This document shows positions 32,636-44,820 of a stretch of 64,000 bases of DNA, in pieces. Origin of the DNA: Paraperlucidibaca baekdonensis (lineage in GTDB: Bacteria; Pseudomonadota; Gammaproteobacteria; Pseudomonadales; Moraxellaceae). Each line of letters starts with the position of its first letter. Position 1 is the stretch's first letter. The notes below the pieces were generated by a model. That model was not told the DNA's origin. It saw nothing but the letters and a program-made list of their open reading frames with translations, and did not search any database. The stretch lies in NCBI RefSeq assembly GCF_003387535.1, contig NZ_QUNR01000001.1, positions 310,001 through 374,000 on the forward strand, in the 5' to 3' direction. The position numbers and the translations under genes are program-made.

Positions 32636-32657
32636 TTCGGTTTAATCCCGAGCCACG

Positions 32658-32674
32658 ACGAGCCCCAAGCTCGT
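32658..32674 (+). repeat. Hairpin between atpE and atpF
   Basis: ACGAGC pairs with GCTCGT around a five-base loop, inside weaker outer arms GGTTT (32639-32643) and AAACC (32680-32684). It lacks a T run, so it is more likely an mRNA stability or processing element than a terminator. Confidence 0.45.
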
Positions 32675-32701
32675 GAATGAAACCGGAATAGAGGTGATAG
32701 C

Positions 32702-33175
32702 GTGAACATCAACTTCACAATCGTAGGCCAATCGATCTCTTTTGCGATCTTTGTTTGGTTCTGCATGAAGTTCGTGTGGCCGCCAGTCATGGCTGCACTG
32801 ACGCAGCGCCAAAAGCTAATTGCCGATGGCCTGAATGCTGCCGACAAAGCCAAGCAAGACTTGGAAGTTGCGCATGCCCAAGTAGCGCAAGAACTGCAGG
32901 CCGCAAAGCAACAGTCAGCTGAACTGATTGAGCAGGCCAATCGCCGCGCCAGCCAAGTGGCTGACGAAGTGAAAGCGCAGGCAGCTGCTGAAGCAGAGCG
33001 TATTTTGACGCAAGCACGTGCCGACATTGAGCAGGAAACTGCCAGTGCGCGCGATGGCCTACGTCAACAAGTCGCAGGCTTAGCTATTGCCGGCGCGGAA
33101 AAGATTTTGCAAGCCGAAATCGATGCCGCCAAGCATGCCGCTATGCTTGATAAGCTGGCTACCGAGCTGAAATAA
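32702..33175 (+). CDS. atpF: ATP synthase F0 subunit b
   Basis: Subunit b is the peripheral stalk. The 157 residues begin with one membrane helix ([20 protein letters not shown]), then [11 protein letters not shown] and a long charged coiled coil rich in Ala, Glu, Gln and Lys to the C-terminus. The start is GTG at 32702 with GAGGTG upstream. A weak start after a hairpin fits the lower copy number of b (two per complex) compared with c. Confidence 0.98.
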   Translation: MNINFTIVGQSISFAIFVWFCMKFVWPPVMAALTQRQKLIADGLNAADKAKQDLEVAHAQVAQELQAAKQQSAELIEQANRRASQVADEVKAQAAAEAERILTQARADIEQETASARDGLRQQVAGLAIAGAEKILQAEIDAAKHAAMLDKLATELK

Positions 33176-33192
33176 GAGGCGTTTGAACAGTC

Positions 33193-33729
33193 ATGGCAGA
33201 ATTAACGACCGTTGCACGACCCTACGCGAAAGCAGCTTTTCAGCTTGCTCAGAGCCAAGGCGCGCTAGCTGAATGGTCAGCGATGTTAGCGCTGGCTGGT
33301 CACGTCATTGCCGATGAAGCATTTGCAGCTTATGTTGCACGTCCTACATTGAGCGCGAAAGATCAAGCCGATGCGGTGTTGTCGGTGGTGTCTGATCAAT
33401 TCAACGCTGAAGGCGAAAATTTTATTCGTCAGCTGGCGGGCAATAAGCGCTTAGCCGCGCTGCCTGCCATCAGTGCATTGTTTGATGAGCTCCGTGCGCA
33501 AGCCGAAGGCGCAGTCGATGTGGCAGTAACCGCTGCATTTGAAATGAGCGAGACGCAACAGTCAGCAATGGCACGTGTGTTAGCAGAAAAACTGTCGCGT
33601 CAGGTTAATTTGACGACGGCTGTCGACGCCAGCTTAATTGGTGGGGCCGTGATTCATGCCGGTGACTTAGTCATTGATGCCTCCGTACGAGGCAAACTCG
33701 GCAAGCTTCGCGCCACCCTGAATACTTGA
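33193..33729 (+). CDS. atpH: ATP synthase F1 subunit delta
   Basis: The delta subunit joins the stalk to the top of the F1 hexamer. The 178 residues begin [16 protein letters not shown] and end with [32 protein letters not shown], both typical. It is placed 17 bases after atpF and 25 bases before atpA. Confidence 0.98.
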   Translation: MAELTTVARPYAKAAFQLAQSQGALAEWSAMLALAGHVIADEAFAAYVARPTLSAKDQADAVLSVVSDQFNAEGENFIRQLAGNKRLAALPAISALFDELRAQAEGAVDVAVTAAFEMSETQQSAMARVLAEKLSRQVNLTTAVDASLIGGAVIHAGDLVIDASVRGKLGKLRATLNT

Positions 33730-33754
33730 TAATTCCTTCGAGGAAGAGAGCATC

Positions 33755-35299
33755 ATGCAGCATCTGAATCCCTCCGAGATCAGCGAGCTGATCAAGAGCC
33801 GCATCACAGACTTAAACGCGTCTGTGGAAGCGCGTAACGAAGGCACCATCGTTGGCGTTGCCGACGGTATCGTGCGTATTCATGGTTTGGCCGACGTTAT
33901 GTACGGCGAAATGATCGAATTCGACGGCGGTGTCTATGGCATGGCCCTCAACCTCGAGCGTGACTCTGTTGGCGCCGTGGTTTTAGGTGGCTACCTATCG
34001 TTGCAAGAAGGCCAAAAGGCGCGTTGCACCGGCCGTATTTTAGAAGTGCCGGTTGGCCCTGAGTTGCTCGGCCGTGTGGTCGACGCGCTAGGCATGCCCA
34101 TCGATGGCAAAGGTCCCATTAACGCCAAACTCACCGACGCCGTAGAAAAAGTGGCGCCCGGTGTGTGGTGGCGTCAGTCGGTCGACCAGCCTGTACAAAC
34201 TGGCTATAAGTCGGTCGATGCGATGATTCCCGTTGGCCGTGGCCAGCGCGAACTGATCATTGGTGACCGCCAAACCGGTAAAACGGCGTTGGCTATCGAC
34301 GCCATTATTGCGCAGAAAACCTCAGGCATTAAGTGTGTCTATGTGGCCGTTGGTCAGAAGCAGTCGACCATTGCTAACGTCGTGCGCAAACTCGAAGAGT
34401 TTGGCGCAATGGAATACACCACCGTTGTTGCCGCTGCGGCAGCTGATGCGCCATCGATGCAGTTCTTGGCACCATACTCTGGCTGCACCATGGGTGAGTA
34501 TTTCCGCGACCGCGGTGAAGATGCACTAATCATTTATGATGATTTGTCGAAGCAGGCTGTAGCCTATCGCCAAATCTCCCTGCTGCTGCGCCGTCCACCA
34601 GGCCGTGAAGCCTATCCCGGCGACGTGTTCTATCTCCACTCCCGCTTGCTTGAGCGTGCATCGCGCGTGTCGGCTGAGTACGTGGAAAAGTTCACCAATG
34701 GCGAAGTGAAAGGCAAAACCGGTTCATTGACTGCACTGCCAATCATTGAAACGCAAGCCGGTGACGTCTCTGCATTCGTTCCAACTAACGTGATTTCAAT
34801 CACCGATGGCCAGATCTTCTTGGAGTCATCGCTGTTTAACGCTGGTATTCGCCCAGCGGTAAACGCCGGTATTTCGGTGTCGCGTGTGGGTGGCTCGGCT
34901 CAAACCAAGATCATCAAAAAGCTTTCCGGTGGTATTCGTACCTCGTTGGCGCAATACCGTGAGCTGGCCGCATTTGCTCAGTTCGCATCGGACCTTGATG
35001 AAGCCACACGCAAACAGCTCGAGTTGGGCCAACGCGTGACCGAGCTAATGAAGCAGAAGCAATTTGCTCCGCTTAACATTGCCGACATGGCGTTGTCGAT
35101 CTTCTCGGTCAACGAAGGCTATTTGAATGATGTCCCTGTCAACAAGGTATTGGACTTTGAAGCCGCCTTGCACAGCTTCTTCAATAGCGAAGAAAAAGCG
35201 CTGATGGACGACATCAATGCCACCGCTAATTACGATGGCAAGATCGAGGCGGCACTGCGTGCCGGTATCGATAAATTTAAGGCCACCCAAACCTGGTGA
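33755..35299 (+). CDS. atpA: ATP synthase F1 subunit alpha
   Basis: Alpha is the non-catalytic, nucleotide-binding subunit of the F1 hexamer. The 514 residues show the N-terminal barrel ([19 protein letters not shown]), Walker [53 protein letters not shown] and the signature [15 protein letters not shown]. The length is standard. GAGGAAGAG lies before the ATG. Confidence 0.99.
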   Translation: MQHLNPSEISELIKSRITDLNASVEARNEGTIVGVADGIVRIHGLADVMYGEMIEFDGGVYGMALNLERDSVGAVVLGGYLSLQEGQKARCTGRILEVPVGPELLGRVVDALGMPIDGKGPINAKLTDAVEKVAPGVWWRQSVDQPVQTGYKSVDAMIPVGRGQRELIIGDRQTGKTALAIDAIIAQKTSGIKCVYVAVGQKQSTIANVVRKLEEFGAMEYTTVVAAAAADAPSMQFLAPYSGCTMGEYFRDRGEDALIIYDDLSKQAVAYRQISLLLRRPPGREAYPGDVFYLHSRLLERASRVSAEYVEKFTNGEVKGKTGSLTALPIIETQAGDVSAFVPTNVISITDGQIFLESSLFNAGIRPAVNAGISVSRVGGSAQTKIIKKLSGGIRTSLAQYRELAAFAQFASDLDEATRKQLELGQRVTELMKQKQFAPLNIADMALSIFSVNEGYLNDVPVNKVLDFEAALHSFFNSEEKALMDDINATANYDGKIEAALRAGIDKFKATQTW

Positions 35300-35309
35300 G
35301 CCACGGGAG

Positions 35310-35328
35310 GCCCGGTGTAATGCCGGGT
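35310..35328 (+). repeat. Hairpin between atpA and atpG
   Basis: CCCGG pairs with CCGGG around a seven-base loop in the 57-base gap. No T run follows, so a processing or stability role is more likely than termination. Confidence 0.4.
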
Positions 35329-35356
35329 CAACACCCAGTAACGAGTCGGTGAGGCT

Positions 35357-37668
<2,312 letters not shown>

Positions 37669-37674
37669 TTTGCT

Positions 37675-37702
37675 AAGGCCCGGGCTTTAGTGGCTCGGGC
37701 TT
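37675..37702 (+). repeat. Hairpin between atpD and atpC
   Basis: The arm AAGGCCCGGGC pairs with GCTCGGGCTT, with one bulge and one G-T pair. It sits just before the AGGAG site of atpC and could tune atpC translation or mRNA decay. Confidence 0.45.
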
Positions 37703-37713
37703 AGGAGTCAGAC

Positions 37714-38142
37714 ATGGCGAAAATGATCCATTGCGATATCGTCAGTGCTAACGAATCGATTTTTGCCGGTGCCGCATCGTTGGTAGTGGCCCATGGTTCG
37801 TTGGGTGATATCGGTGTGACCCCGGGTCACGCACCATTGTTGTCACAACTCAGCCCTGGCCCTGTGCGCATCATGAGTGAGTCTGGTGAGGAGCTGGTGT
37901 ATTACGTATCGGGTGGTGTGCTTGAGGTGCAGCCCAATATCGTGACTATTTTGGCCGACACCGCCTTACGTGCGGGTGATGTGGATGAGGCTGCTGCCTT
38001 GGAAGCTCGCAAGCACGCGCAAGATGCTCTCGCTAATCAAAAGAGTGAAATGGACACCTCCGTTGCACTCGCTTCATTGGCAGAAGCCGCCGCTCAGCTG
38101 CGTACCCTGCAGGCAATGAAAAATCGTACCGGTCGCGGTTAA
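37714..38142 (+). CDS. atpC: ATP synthase F1 subunit epsilon
   Basis: Epsilon couples gamma to the c-ring and inhibits ATP hydrolysis. The 142 residues have the N-terminal beta sandwich (IHCDIVSANESIFAGAAS, GDIGVTPGHAPLLSQLSPGPVRI, YYVSGGVLEVQPNIVTILADTALRA in parts) and a C-terminal helical hairpin. GGAG lies before the ATG. It is the last gene of the operon, which ends at the terminator 38161-38187. Confidence 0.98.
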   Translation: MAKMIHCDIVSANESIFAGAASLVVAHGSLGDIGVTPGHAPLLSQLSPGPVRIMSESGEELVYYVSGGVLEVQPNIVTILADTALRAGDVDEAAALEARKHAQDALANQKSEMDTSVALASLAEAAAQLRTLQAMKNRTGRG

Positions 38143-38160
38143 TTAACGCGATGGGTAACT

Positions 38161-38187
38161 AAAAAGGCAGCTTAGGCTGCCTTTTTT
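38161..38187 (+). terminator. Rho-independent terminator of the atp operon
   Basis: AAAAAGGCAGC pairs perfectly with GCTGCCTTTTT around a four-base TTAG loop, followed by further T residues, 19 bases after atpC. Confidence 0.95.
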
Positions 38188-38301
38188 ATGTCTGAACGAA
38201 AGTGCTTGGATCGACTGAAGTCTGTGCGCGATTATCTCGCGGATATGGGCAAACCGTGATAAACCTATGACTACAAAAACAAGAGCCAAAAGGAGTGCCA
38301 C

Positions 38302-38736
38302 GTGAAAACCGTCATGCAACTGCTGCAAGGAAAGTCAGAGCAAGTCACCTACACCATTACGCCGCAAGCGACTGTGCTAGAGGCCATTAGCTTAATGGCT
38401 GACAAGGGCATTGGTGCCTTAGTGGTTGCTGAAGGCGAGCGCATGGTGGGTATTGTCAGTGAGCGAGATTATGCGCGAAAAGTGGTGCTGATGGAGCGCT
38501 CGTCATACAACACCTTGGTCAAGGATATTATGACCAGTGCCGTGCTGGCAGTGACTGCTGATGAAACCACCGACAAATGCATGGGCATTATGACCGAGAA
38601 GCGTTTGCGGCATTTGCCGGTACTCGATGGCGACACGATCATTGGCATAGTGTCTATTGGCGACTTGGTGAAAGAAGTGATTAGTGAGCAACAGCAGATC
38701 ATTGAGCACTTAGAGCAATATATCCGCGGCGAATAA
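38302..38736 (+). CDS. CBS-domain pair protein
   Basis: A 144-residue cytoplasmic protein made of two CBS domains (about residues 15-65 and 80-135). Visible repeats are ATVLEAISLMADKGIGALVV with IVSERDYARKVV, and ETTDKCMGIMTEKRLRHLPVL with IVSIGDLVKEVI. Stand-alone CBS pairs bind adenosine nucleotides such as AMP, ATP or NADH and often sense energy state; the partner here is unknown. The start is GTG with AAAGGAG six bases upstream. It is a single-gene unit between the atp terminator and glmU. An energy-sensing role near ATP synthase is suggestive but not shown. Confidence 0.9.
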   Translation: MKTVMQLLQGKSEQVTYTITPQATVLEAISLMADKGIGALVVAEGERMVGIVSERDYARKVVLMERSSYNTLVKDIMTSAVLAVTADETTDKCMGIMTEKRLRHLPVLDGDTIIGIVSIGDLVKEVISEQQQIIEHLEQYIRGE

Positions 38737-38895
38737 AACCGTAGCGCCGAGAGCGTTTGCACGCCATCAAGATGCTCGTTATCCGCGACATTAATGGCGC
38801 GTATTGAAGAACTTATTCACCACTTCGCACCAGCTACAGCAAACTAAAGTGGTTCGTGTAAAATGCCGGCATTGCAGCAATTAAGCGTTGGCGTT

Positions 38896-40275
38896 ATGGC
38901 ATTACAGGTCGTTATTTTAGCCGCAGGAAAAGGCACACGCATGCGGTCATCATTGCCAAAGGTCATGCAGCCTTTGGCGGGACAGCCGCTCCTCGCTCAT
39001 GTCTTGCGGGTCAGTAGGGCGCTCGGCGCTATTCGCCCGATTGTGGTCTACGGCCATGGCGGCGACGTTGTCCAGCAGGCCTTTACCGATGAGGCCATCG
39101 ACTGGGTGCTTCAAGCTGAGCAAAAGGGCACAGGGCATGCCGTGCAAGTAGCTTTGCCAGTGCTCGAAAGCCATGGTCATACACTTATTTTATATGGCGA
39201 TGTGCCACTCTTATCGGTGGCGACATTGCAGCGTCTATTGGCGACCTGCGCCGATGACTCAACCGTGGGTGTGCTCACCGTGACGCTTGAAAACCCCACA
39301 GGTTATGGCCGTATCGTGCGTGAACAGGGTGAGGTGGCGCGCATCGTTGAGCAAAAAGATGCGAGCGCTGACGAACTGGCAATTAGCGAGGTCAACACCG
39401 GTATTTTGTGTGTGCCCAATGCGTTGCTGCACCGCTGGTTGCCTGAGTTACGCAATGCCAATGCGCAAGGTGAGTATTATCTGACCGATCTGATTGGCAT
39501 GGCGACGCGTGCCGGCGTGGCGGTGAGCGCTGTGCAACCCGATACCGCTTGGGAGGTCGAAGGTGTTAATGACAAGTTGCAGTTGGCCACGCTAGAGCGG
39601 ATCTGGCAGCGTGCGCAGGCTGATGCGTTGCTCCGTGCGGGTGTAACCATCATTGACCCCGCGCGGCTCGATATCCGCGGTGAGCTGCAGCATGGCCAAG
39701 ACGTGGTGCTTGAACCGAATGTGCAGATCAACGGTCGCGTGAGCCTCGGCGATAACGTACAGATTGGCATGGGCTCGGTGCTCAGCGACTGCCAGATTGC
39801 GGCGGGCACGGTCATCAAACCGTATAGCGTGATTGACTCGGCGCGCATTGGCGAGCGCGCACAGATCGGGCCGTTTGCGCGTATTCGCCCCGGCAGTGAT
39901 TTGGCCGCTGAAGTGCATATTGGCAATTTCGTTGAAACTAAAGCCACGCAGATGGGCGAGGGCTCTAAAGCCAATCATTTAGCGTATTTGGGCGATGCGG
40001 TCATCGGTCGTGGCGTGAATATCGGCGCCGGTAGCATCACCTGCAATTACGATGGCGCTAATAAGCACCAAACGCATATTGGCGACCATGCTTTCATTGG
40101 CACCAATAACTCTTTGGTCGCACCTGTCGTTATTGGGGCCAATGCAACAACGGGTGCTGGCTCGACTATTACCAAATCGGTTGATGACGGCACCCTAGCT
40201 GTTAGCCGTGCGAAACAGCTATGTGTTGATGGTTGGCAGCGCCCGACCAAAAACGCCGTAAAAAAAGGAACTTAA
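38896..40275 (+). CDS. glmU: Bifunctional N-acetylglucosamine-1-phosphate uridyltransferase / glucosamine-1-phosphate acetyltransferase
   Basis: GlmU makes UDP-GlcNAc for peptidoglycan and LPS in two steps. The N-terminal uridyltransferase domain has [22 protein letters not shown] and LYGDVPLL. From about residue 255 a left-handed beta-helix of hexapeptide repeats forms the acetyltransferase domain, with [26 protein letters not shown] and [10 protein letters not shown]. The ATG at 38896 gives 459 residues, close to the 456 of E. coli; an ATG at 38863 would add 11 unrelated residues. It is followed after one base by glmS, so precursor and nucleotide sugar synthesis are co-expressed. Confidence 0.98.
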   Translation: MALQVVILAAGKGTRMRSSLPKVMQPLAGQPLLAHVLRVSRALGAIRPIVVYGHGGDVVQQAFTDEAIDWVLQAEQKGTGHAVQVALPVLESHGHTLILYGDVPLLSVATLQRLLATCADDSTVGVLTVTLENPTGYGRIVREQGEVARIVEQKDASADELAISEVNTGILCVPNALLHRWLPELRNANAQGEYYLTDLIGMATRAGVAVSAVQPDTAWEVEGVNDKLQLATLERIWQRAQADALLRAGVTIIDPARLDIRGELQHGQDVVLEPNVQINGRVSLGDNVQIGMGSVLSDCQIAAGTVIKPYSVIDSARIGERAQIGPFARIRPGSDLAAEVHIGNFVETKATQMGEGSKANHLAYLGDAVIGRGVNIGAGSITCNYDGANKHQTHIGDHAFIGTNNSLVAPVVIGANATTGAGSTITKSVDDGTLAVSRAKQLCVDGWQRPTKNAVKKGT

Positions 40276-40276
40276 T

Positions 40277-42097
40277 ATGTGCGGAATTGTTGGGGCGATA
40301 GGTGAGCGGAACGTTGCTGATGTGCTGATTGAGGGTCTACGTCGCCTTGAATATCGCGGCTATGATTCGGCAGGGCTGGCGGTGGTTCATGAGGGCGACA
40401 TATTGCGTGAGCGCGAGTCCGGAAAAGTCCAGGCTTTAGCCGACGCGAGCCAGCATGTTCATGGCCATACGGGCATTGCGCACACGCGCTGGGCCACTCA
40501 TGGCGCACCCACGCAAGATAACGCCCACCCGCATCGCTCCGGCGATATTGCTGTGGTGCACAACGGCATCATTGAAAACTATGAGTCGCTGCGTGAGCGC
40601 CTACAGGCTGAGGGCTTTGTTTTTAGCTCACAGACTGATACCGAAGTCGTGCCGCATTTGATTCAGTCGGAGCTACGAAAAAACCCTGACTTTATGGCCG
40701 CCGTGAAAGCCGCTGTGGCGCAACTGCATGGCGCCTTTGCGCTCGGCATTATTCGCGCCAATGAGCCAGACCGGCTACTGGCCGTGCGCCAAGGCTCGCC
40801 GCTGGTGGTGGGTATTGGCATTGGTGAAAACTTCATTAGCTCTGACCAGCTTGCGCTGCTGCCGGTGACCAATCGCTTTATTTATTTGGAAGAGGGCGAC
40901 TTTATTGAAGTCGCCGCGAAGCAGATCACGATATGGGATGGACAGGGCGTGGTGACTCAGCGCCCAGTCGTTGAGCTCGATGCCACGCTGCACGCCAGTA
41001 GCAAGGCCGGCTATAAACATTACATGCTGAAAGAGATTTATGAGCAGCCGCAGGCGATTGTGCGCACGCTCGCCGGTCGCGTAAGTCACGGGCGCGTGGC
41101 GGTGGATGCCTTTGGGCCGCAAGCGGCTGAGTTACTGAAAAAAGCCAAGCACATCCAGATTTTGGCGTGCGGCACCAGCTATCACGCCGGCTTTGTTGCG
41201 AAGTACTGGTTTGAAGCCATTGCGGGCGTATCGTGCCATGTTGAAGTGGCCAGTGAGTTTCGCTACCGCACCACGGTGTTGCCGGCCGACACGCTGCTGG
41301 TCACTATTTCGCAGTCAGGTGAAACCGCCGATACGCTGGCGGCTTTGCGCGAGGTGAAGTCGCGGGCCTTGGGCTCATTGTGTATTTGCAATGTGCCGAC
41401 CTCAACCTTGGTGCGCGAATCAGATTTGGCGTTTATCACCCATGCCGGTCCAGAAATTGGCGTGGCCTCTACCAAGGCATTTACCACGCAGCTGGTGGCG
41501 CTGATGCTCTTGGTGCTGGCCGCTGGTCGTCAGCAAGGCACACTCAGTGCTGAGCGTGAGCAGACTATTGTCACGCAGTTGCAAGGCATACCGGCGCTGG
41601 TCGAGCAGGTGTTGGCAATGGATCCAGCCATTGAGCGAATTGCTGATGAGTTTGCCGAGAAGCATCACACGTTATTTCTAGGCCGCGGCGCGCAGTATCC
41701 AGTGGCCATGGAGGGCGCGCTGAAGCTGAAAGAGATTTCCTATATTCATGCCGAGGCGTATCCCGCTGGTGAGCTCAAGCATGGGCCATTGGCGCTAGTG
41801 GATCACGATATGCCGGTGGTGGCGGTGGCGCCGAAAAACGATCTCATCGATAAGCTGAAGTCGAATTTGCAGGAAGTTCGCGCGCGGGCTGGTGTTTTGT
41901 ATGTGTTTGCTGATCATAACGCCGATGTCCGCGAAGAGCCGGGTATTAAGGTATTTTCCATGCCCACCGTGGCCGATGAGGTAGCGCCAATACTCTATAC
42001 CGTGCCTTTGCAGCTACTGTCGTATCACGTTGCCATTACCAAGGGCACGGATGTTGATCAGCCGCGTAATTTGGCGAAGTCGGTGACCGTGGAGTAA
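40277..42097 (+). CDS. glmS: Glutamine--fructose-6-phosphate aminotransferase
   Basis: GlmS makes glucosamine-6-phosphate from fructose-6-phosphate and glutamine. The mature protein starts at Cys2 (MCGIVGAIG), the glutaminase nucleophile. The glutaminase domain contains [16 protein letters not shown]. Two SIS sugar-isomerase domains follow, with [22 protein letters not shown] and ASTKAFTTQ, and the C-terminus is [13 protein letters not shown]. The 606 residues are the normal length. A long perfect inverted repeat at 42101-42143 lies just after the stop. Confidence 0.99.
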   Translation: MCGIVGAIGERNVADVLIEGLRRLEYRGYDSAGLAVVHEGDILRERESGKVQALADASQHVHGHTGIAHTRWATHGAPTQDNAHPHRSGDIAVVHNGIIENYESLRERLQAEGFVFSSQTDTEVVPHLIQSELRKNPDFMAAVKAAVAQLHGAFALGIIRANEPDRLLAVRQGSPLVVGIGIGENFISSDQLALLPVTNRFIYLEEGDFIEVAAKQITIWDGQGVVTQRPVVELDATLHASSKAGYKHYMLKEIYEQPQAIVRTLAGRVSHGRVAVDAFGPQAAELLKKAKHIQILACGTSYHAGFVAKYWFEAIAGVSCHVEVASEFRYRTTVLPADTLLVTISQSGETADTLAALREVKSRALGSLCICNVPTSTLVRESDLAFITHAGPEIGVASTKAFTTQLVALMLLVLAAGRQQGTLSAEREQTIVTQLQGIPALVEQVLAMDPAIERIADEFAEKHHTLFLGRGAQYPVAMEGALKLKEISYIHAEAYPAGELKHGPLALVDHDMPVVAVAPKNDLIDKLKSNLQEVRARAGVLYVFADHNADVREEPGIKVFSMPTVADEVAPILYTVPLQLLSYHVAITKGTDVDQPRNLAKSVTVE

Positions 42098-42100
42098 GGC

Positions 42101-42143
42101 TTGCGAAATTGCCGGTGCTAGATGGTGTCCGGCAATTTCGCAA
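42101..42143. terminator. Perfect 15-bp inverted repeat between convergent glmS and GGDEF-EAL gene
   Basis: TTGCGAAATTGCCGG and CCGGCAATTTCGCAA form perfect 15-bp arms around a 13-base loop. It begins 4 bases after the glmS stop and ends 9 bases before the opposing stop codon. It is probably a bidirectional transcript end, although it lacks a T run on either side. Confidence 0.6.
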
Positions 42144-42151
42144 TCAGTAGG

Positions 42152-44701
42152 TCATATACCGCTCAAAAATGACGGCTGCTGGCGCTCAGCCAGTGCCTGT
42201 TCGCGTAGCAGCTGCTCCATGGCCTCGGCGGTCACTGGCCGGCTAATCAAATAGCCCTGCACAATATCGCAGCGCTCCTGCTCCAAGAAGCGGAAATGCT
42301 GCTGCGTCTCCACGCCCTCGGCGACCACTTTCATGCCGAGCTCATGGGCCATGGTAATGATGGCGCGCACAATGGCGCCGTCTTCGCTTTGCGAACCAAC
42401 ATCGCGAATAAACGCTTGGTCGATCTTAATAATATCGAGCGGGAAGCGGCGCAAATGGCTCAGCGATGAATAACCCGTGCCGAAATCATCGAGCGCAATG
42501 CTCACACCCATGTGGCGAATTTGCCGGAAGAGGCCAATGGCTAACTCCGGATCATCCATGAGTGAGGTCTCGGTGAGCTCGATTTCCAGCTGTCGTGCGG
42601 CGAGGCCGCTGTCATCGAGCGCCTGCGTGAGCAGCTGCACCAAATTACCTTTATGCAGCTGCTGCGGGGGAATATTCACCGCCACATGCAGCTTGCCCAA
42701 GCCGGCATCGGTCCAAGCCTTGAGCTGCGTGGTGGCCTGCGATAATACGCGTTCGGTAATCACCGAAATTAGCCCGGTTTCCTCTGCGAGCGGAATAAAT
42801 TTACCCGGATGCAGCAGGCCGAGCGTTGGGTGTTGCCAACGTACTAAGGCCTCCATGCCAACAATACGCTGGCTGGCGAGCGAGAGTTTGGGTTGGTAAT
42901 GCACGACAAACTCATCACGGAAAATGGCCTTGCGCAGGCTATTTTCCAAATGTAGCTGCTCCACGGTGGCGCTGCGCATATCGGGGCTATAACGCCGCCA
43001 TTGATTGCCGCCCAAGCGCTTGGCCTGTTGCATGGCGAGGTCGGCATGATTGATCAAAATCGCGAGCTCGCGGCCATGCTCGGGAAACTCGCAAATGCCC
43101 ACCGAGGCGCCGAGCAGCAGCTCATGATCACCAACACGAAATGGTGCGCGTAGGCTGCCAATGACTTCTTCGCTGAGCCGCTCAAGTTCGTCTTCGTGGC
43201 GCACTTCAGGGTAAATCAGCGCGAATTCATCGCCACCGATGCGCGCCAATGTGTCGAGGTTATTGCCAAGTTCGGTGAGGCGACTGCCGGTTTCGCGCAA
43301 AATGCTGTCGCCGACCTCAAAGCCAAGCGACTCGTTGACCTGGCGAAAGCGATCGAGGTTAATAAAAATTAAGCCAACCCGGCTTTGTGTTTCGCGTGCC
43401 GCACTGATGGCAGCATGTAGACGGTGGCGGAATTGGCGGCGGTTGGTGAGCTGCGTGAGGCGGTCATAATTGGCCAAATAGTCGAGCTTGCGTTGAGTTT
43501 CTTCGGCCTCACGCTCGCGAGTGATGTCCCTGCGCGTCCCGAGCATGCGTTCGGGCTTGCCGGTCTGTGTCCAACTCACTACCCGGCCGCGGTCCTCAAC
43601 CCAGATCCAGTGCCCACGCGCGTGCTTGATACGATAGCGCGCCTCAAAGCGTGGCGTTCGACGGCGTAAATGGCGAATAATATTGCGCTTGACCAAGCGC
43701 AGGTCGTCGGGGTGCACCAGACCATTTGCCGCTTCCAGCAACTTCCGATCGCCTATGCCCTCACAGCCGAGCAGCGGCTCCAGATTGGTGTGGGTGATTT
43801 CCTGATCGAGAATATGCCAGTCCCAGAGCGCTAAGCCTGAGGCCTCAATAGCCAATGTCAGGCCCTCTTGGCTTTCCATCAGCGCCTCGGTGCGTTGTGC
43901 CACGCGCTCTTCAAGTTCGTCATTAAGGCTCTGTAGCTGGGTTTCCGCCAGCGCGCGGGTGTTGACCTCGCGGGCCAATAATCGGTTGGTGTCGAGAGTG
44001 CGTGTCTGTGTGTCGCGTAAAAATGTGATCAAATCCTCGTTGCTGAGGCGGAGCACCATGGCGTCATTGACCATGCGGTTTAAATAGCGGGCACTGAGAA
44101 TCAAAAATACCCACCACACCGCGCCAATGGTCGACACCATCAAGCTGGTGCCGGTTGGATGAAGCAGTAAATACACCACGGCGGGTAAAAATGCGGTGAC
44201 CGTAAAGCCGGTGAATGAGCGCATGTGGCCTGCGTAAGCCGCCAGCGCGGTGATGCCTTGAGCACCGAGCAGTGCCGTTAATAATATTTGTCTGCTGGTG
44301 ATGTCGGCGTACAACTCACCATTAGGGAATACACGCGGGTTCAGCGCCACCAACGCAAACGCCCAAAATAGGCCAGTAATAATGGCCGTCAGTAGCAAGA
44401 TGTTGTCGAGCCAGCGCGCGCGCCATTGTGGGTTACGATTCAGCCCCCACACTAAGAGTCCGCGAAATAGCAAAAAACCAATGAAGCTGCCGCCCCACAG
44501 AGCGATGCTTTCGTTGGATGCGTAAGGCCAATCCCAGAGGACCCAAACGGCCAATAAAACCGATACCGCCGTGATGATGAGAAAGCGTGGCAATTGGCGC
44601 TGGACTTGCGCGAGTCGGGCTGTGCGCAAACGCTCATTGTGGGCGAATGCACTGGCGCTGATGTGGTCGCTTGTGTCGCCGGAGTTGGATGCGCGTGACA
44701 T
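42152..44701 (-). CDS. Membrane-bound PAS-GGDEF-EAL cyclic-di-GMP protein
   Basis: An 849-residue signalling protein. Residues of about 35-200 form several membrane helices (a sensor region), followed by a coiled coil, a PAS domain (about 280-395), a GGDEF domain and an EAL domain. The cyclase motif is intact (RIGGDEFALIYP). The phosphodiesterase residues also appear intact: EALVRW, the Asn of VAVNIPPQQ, IELTET, ALDDFGTGYSSL, KIDQAF, VAEGVET and DIVQGYLISRP. It may therefore both make and break cyclic-di-GMP, which controls motility and biofilm. I use the ATG at 44701; a TTG 13 codons upstream is less likely. It is divergent from uvrD. The signal it senses is unknown. Confidence 0.93.
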   Translation of the reverse strand: MSRASNSGDTSDHISASAFAHNERLRTARLAQVQRQLPRFLIITAVSVLLAVWVLWDWPYASNESIALWGGSFIGFLLFRGLLVWGLNRNPQWRARWLDNILLLTAIITGLFWAFALVALNPRVFPNGELYADITSRQILLTALLGAQGITALAAYAGHMRSFTGFTVTAFLPAVVYLLLHPTGTSLMVSTIGAVWWVFLILSARYLNRMVNDAMVLRLSNEDLITFLRDTQTRTLDTNRLLAREVNTRALAETQLQSLNDELEERVAQRTEALMESQEGLTLAIEASGLALWDWHILDQEITHTNLEPLLGCEGIGDRKLLEAANGLVHPDDLRLVKRNIIRHLRRRTPRFEARYRIKHARGHWIWVEDRGRVVSWTQTGKPERMLGTRRDITREREAEETQRKLDYLANYDRLTQLTNRRQFRHRLHAAISAARETQSRVGLIFINLDRFRQVNESLGFEVGDSILRETGSRLTELGNNLDTLARIGGDEFALIYPEVRHEDELERLSEEVIGSLRAPFRVGDHELLLGASVGICEFPEHGRELAILINHADLAMQQAKRLGGNQWRRYSPDMRSATVEQLHLENSLRKAIFRDEFVVHYQPKLSLASQRIVGMEALVRWQHPTLGLLHPGKFIPLAEETGLISVITERVLSQATTQLKAWTDAGLGKLHVAVNIPPQQLHKGNLVQLLTQALDDSGLAARQLEIELTETSLMDDPELAIGLFRQIRHMGVSIALDDFGTGYSSLSHLRRFPLDIIKIDQAFIRDVGSQSEDGAIVRAIITMAHELGMKVVAEGVETQQHFRFLEQERCDIVQGYLISRPVTAEAMEQLLREQALAERQQPSFLSGI

Positions 44702-44820
44702 GGATGACGGCCCTCGTCGGTCGCCCTTATGGGTGGGCAATCCGTTGCTGCAGTGGCGCTTACCTTACCATTCTCTGAACATTCGCGGAAACCAGCGGCG
44801 CGCTGGTCTACAATAGTCTG

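Noticed and set aside
38297..38312. A CACGTG-containing sequence before the CBS gene as a fourth parS site
   Set aside because: It reads TGCCACGTGAAAAC and misses several conserved positions, so ParB binding is unlikely.
38819..38853. Inverted repeat ACCACTT / AAGTGGT before glmU
   Set aside because: Arms of only seven bases with a 21-base gap are expected by chance; no promoter lies in register.
39477..39974. A 165-codon open frame on the minus strand
   Set aside because: It is the antisense shadow of the glmU hexapeptide repeats, whose periodicity keeps the opposite frame open.
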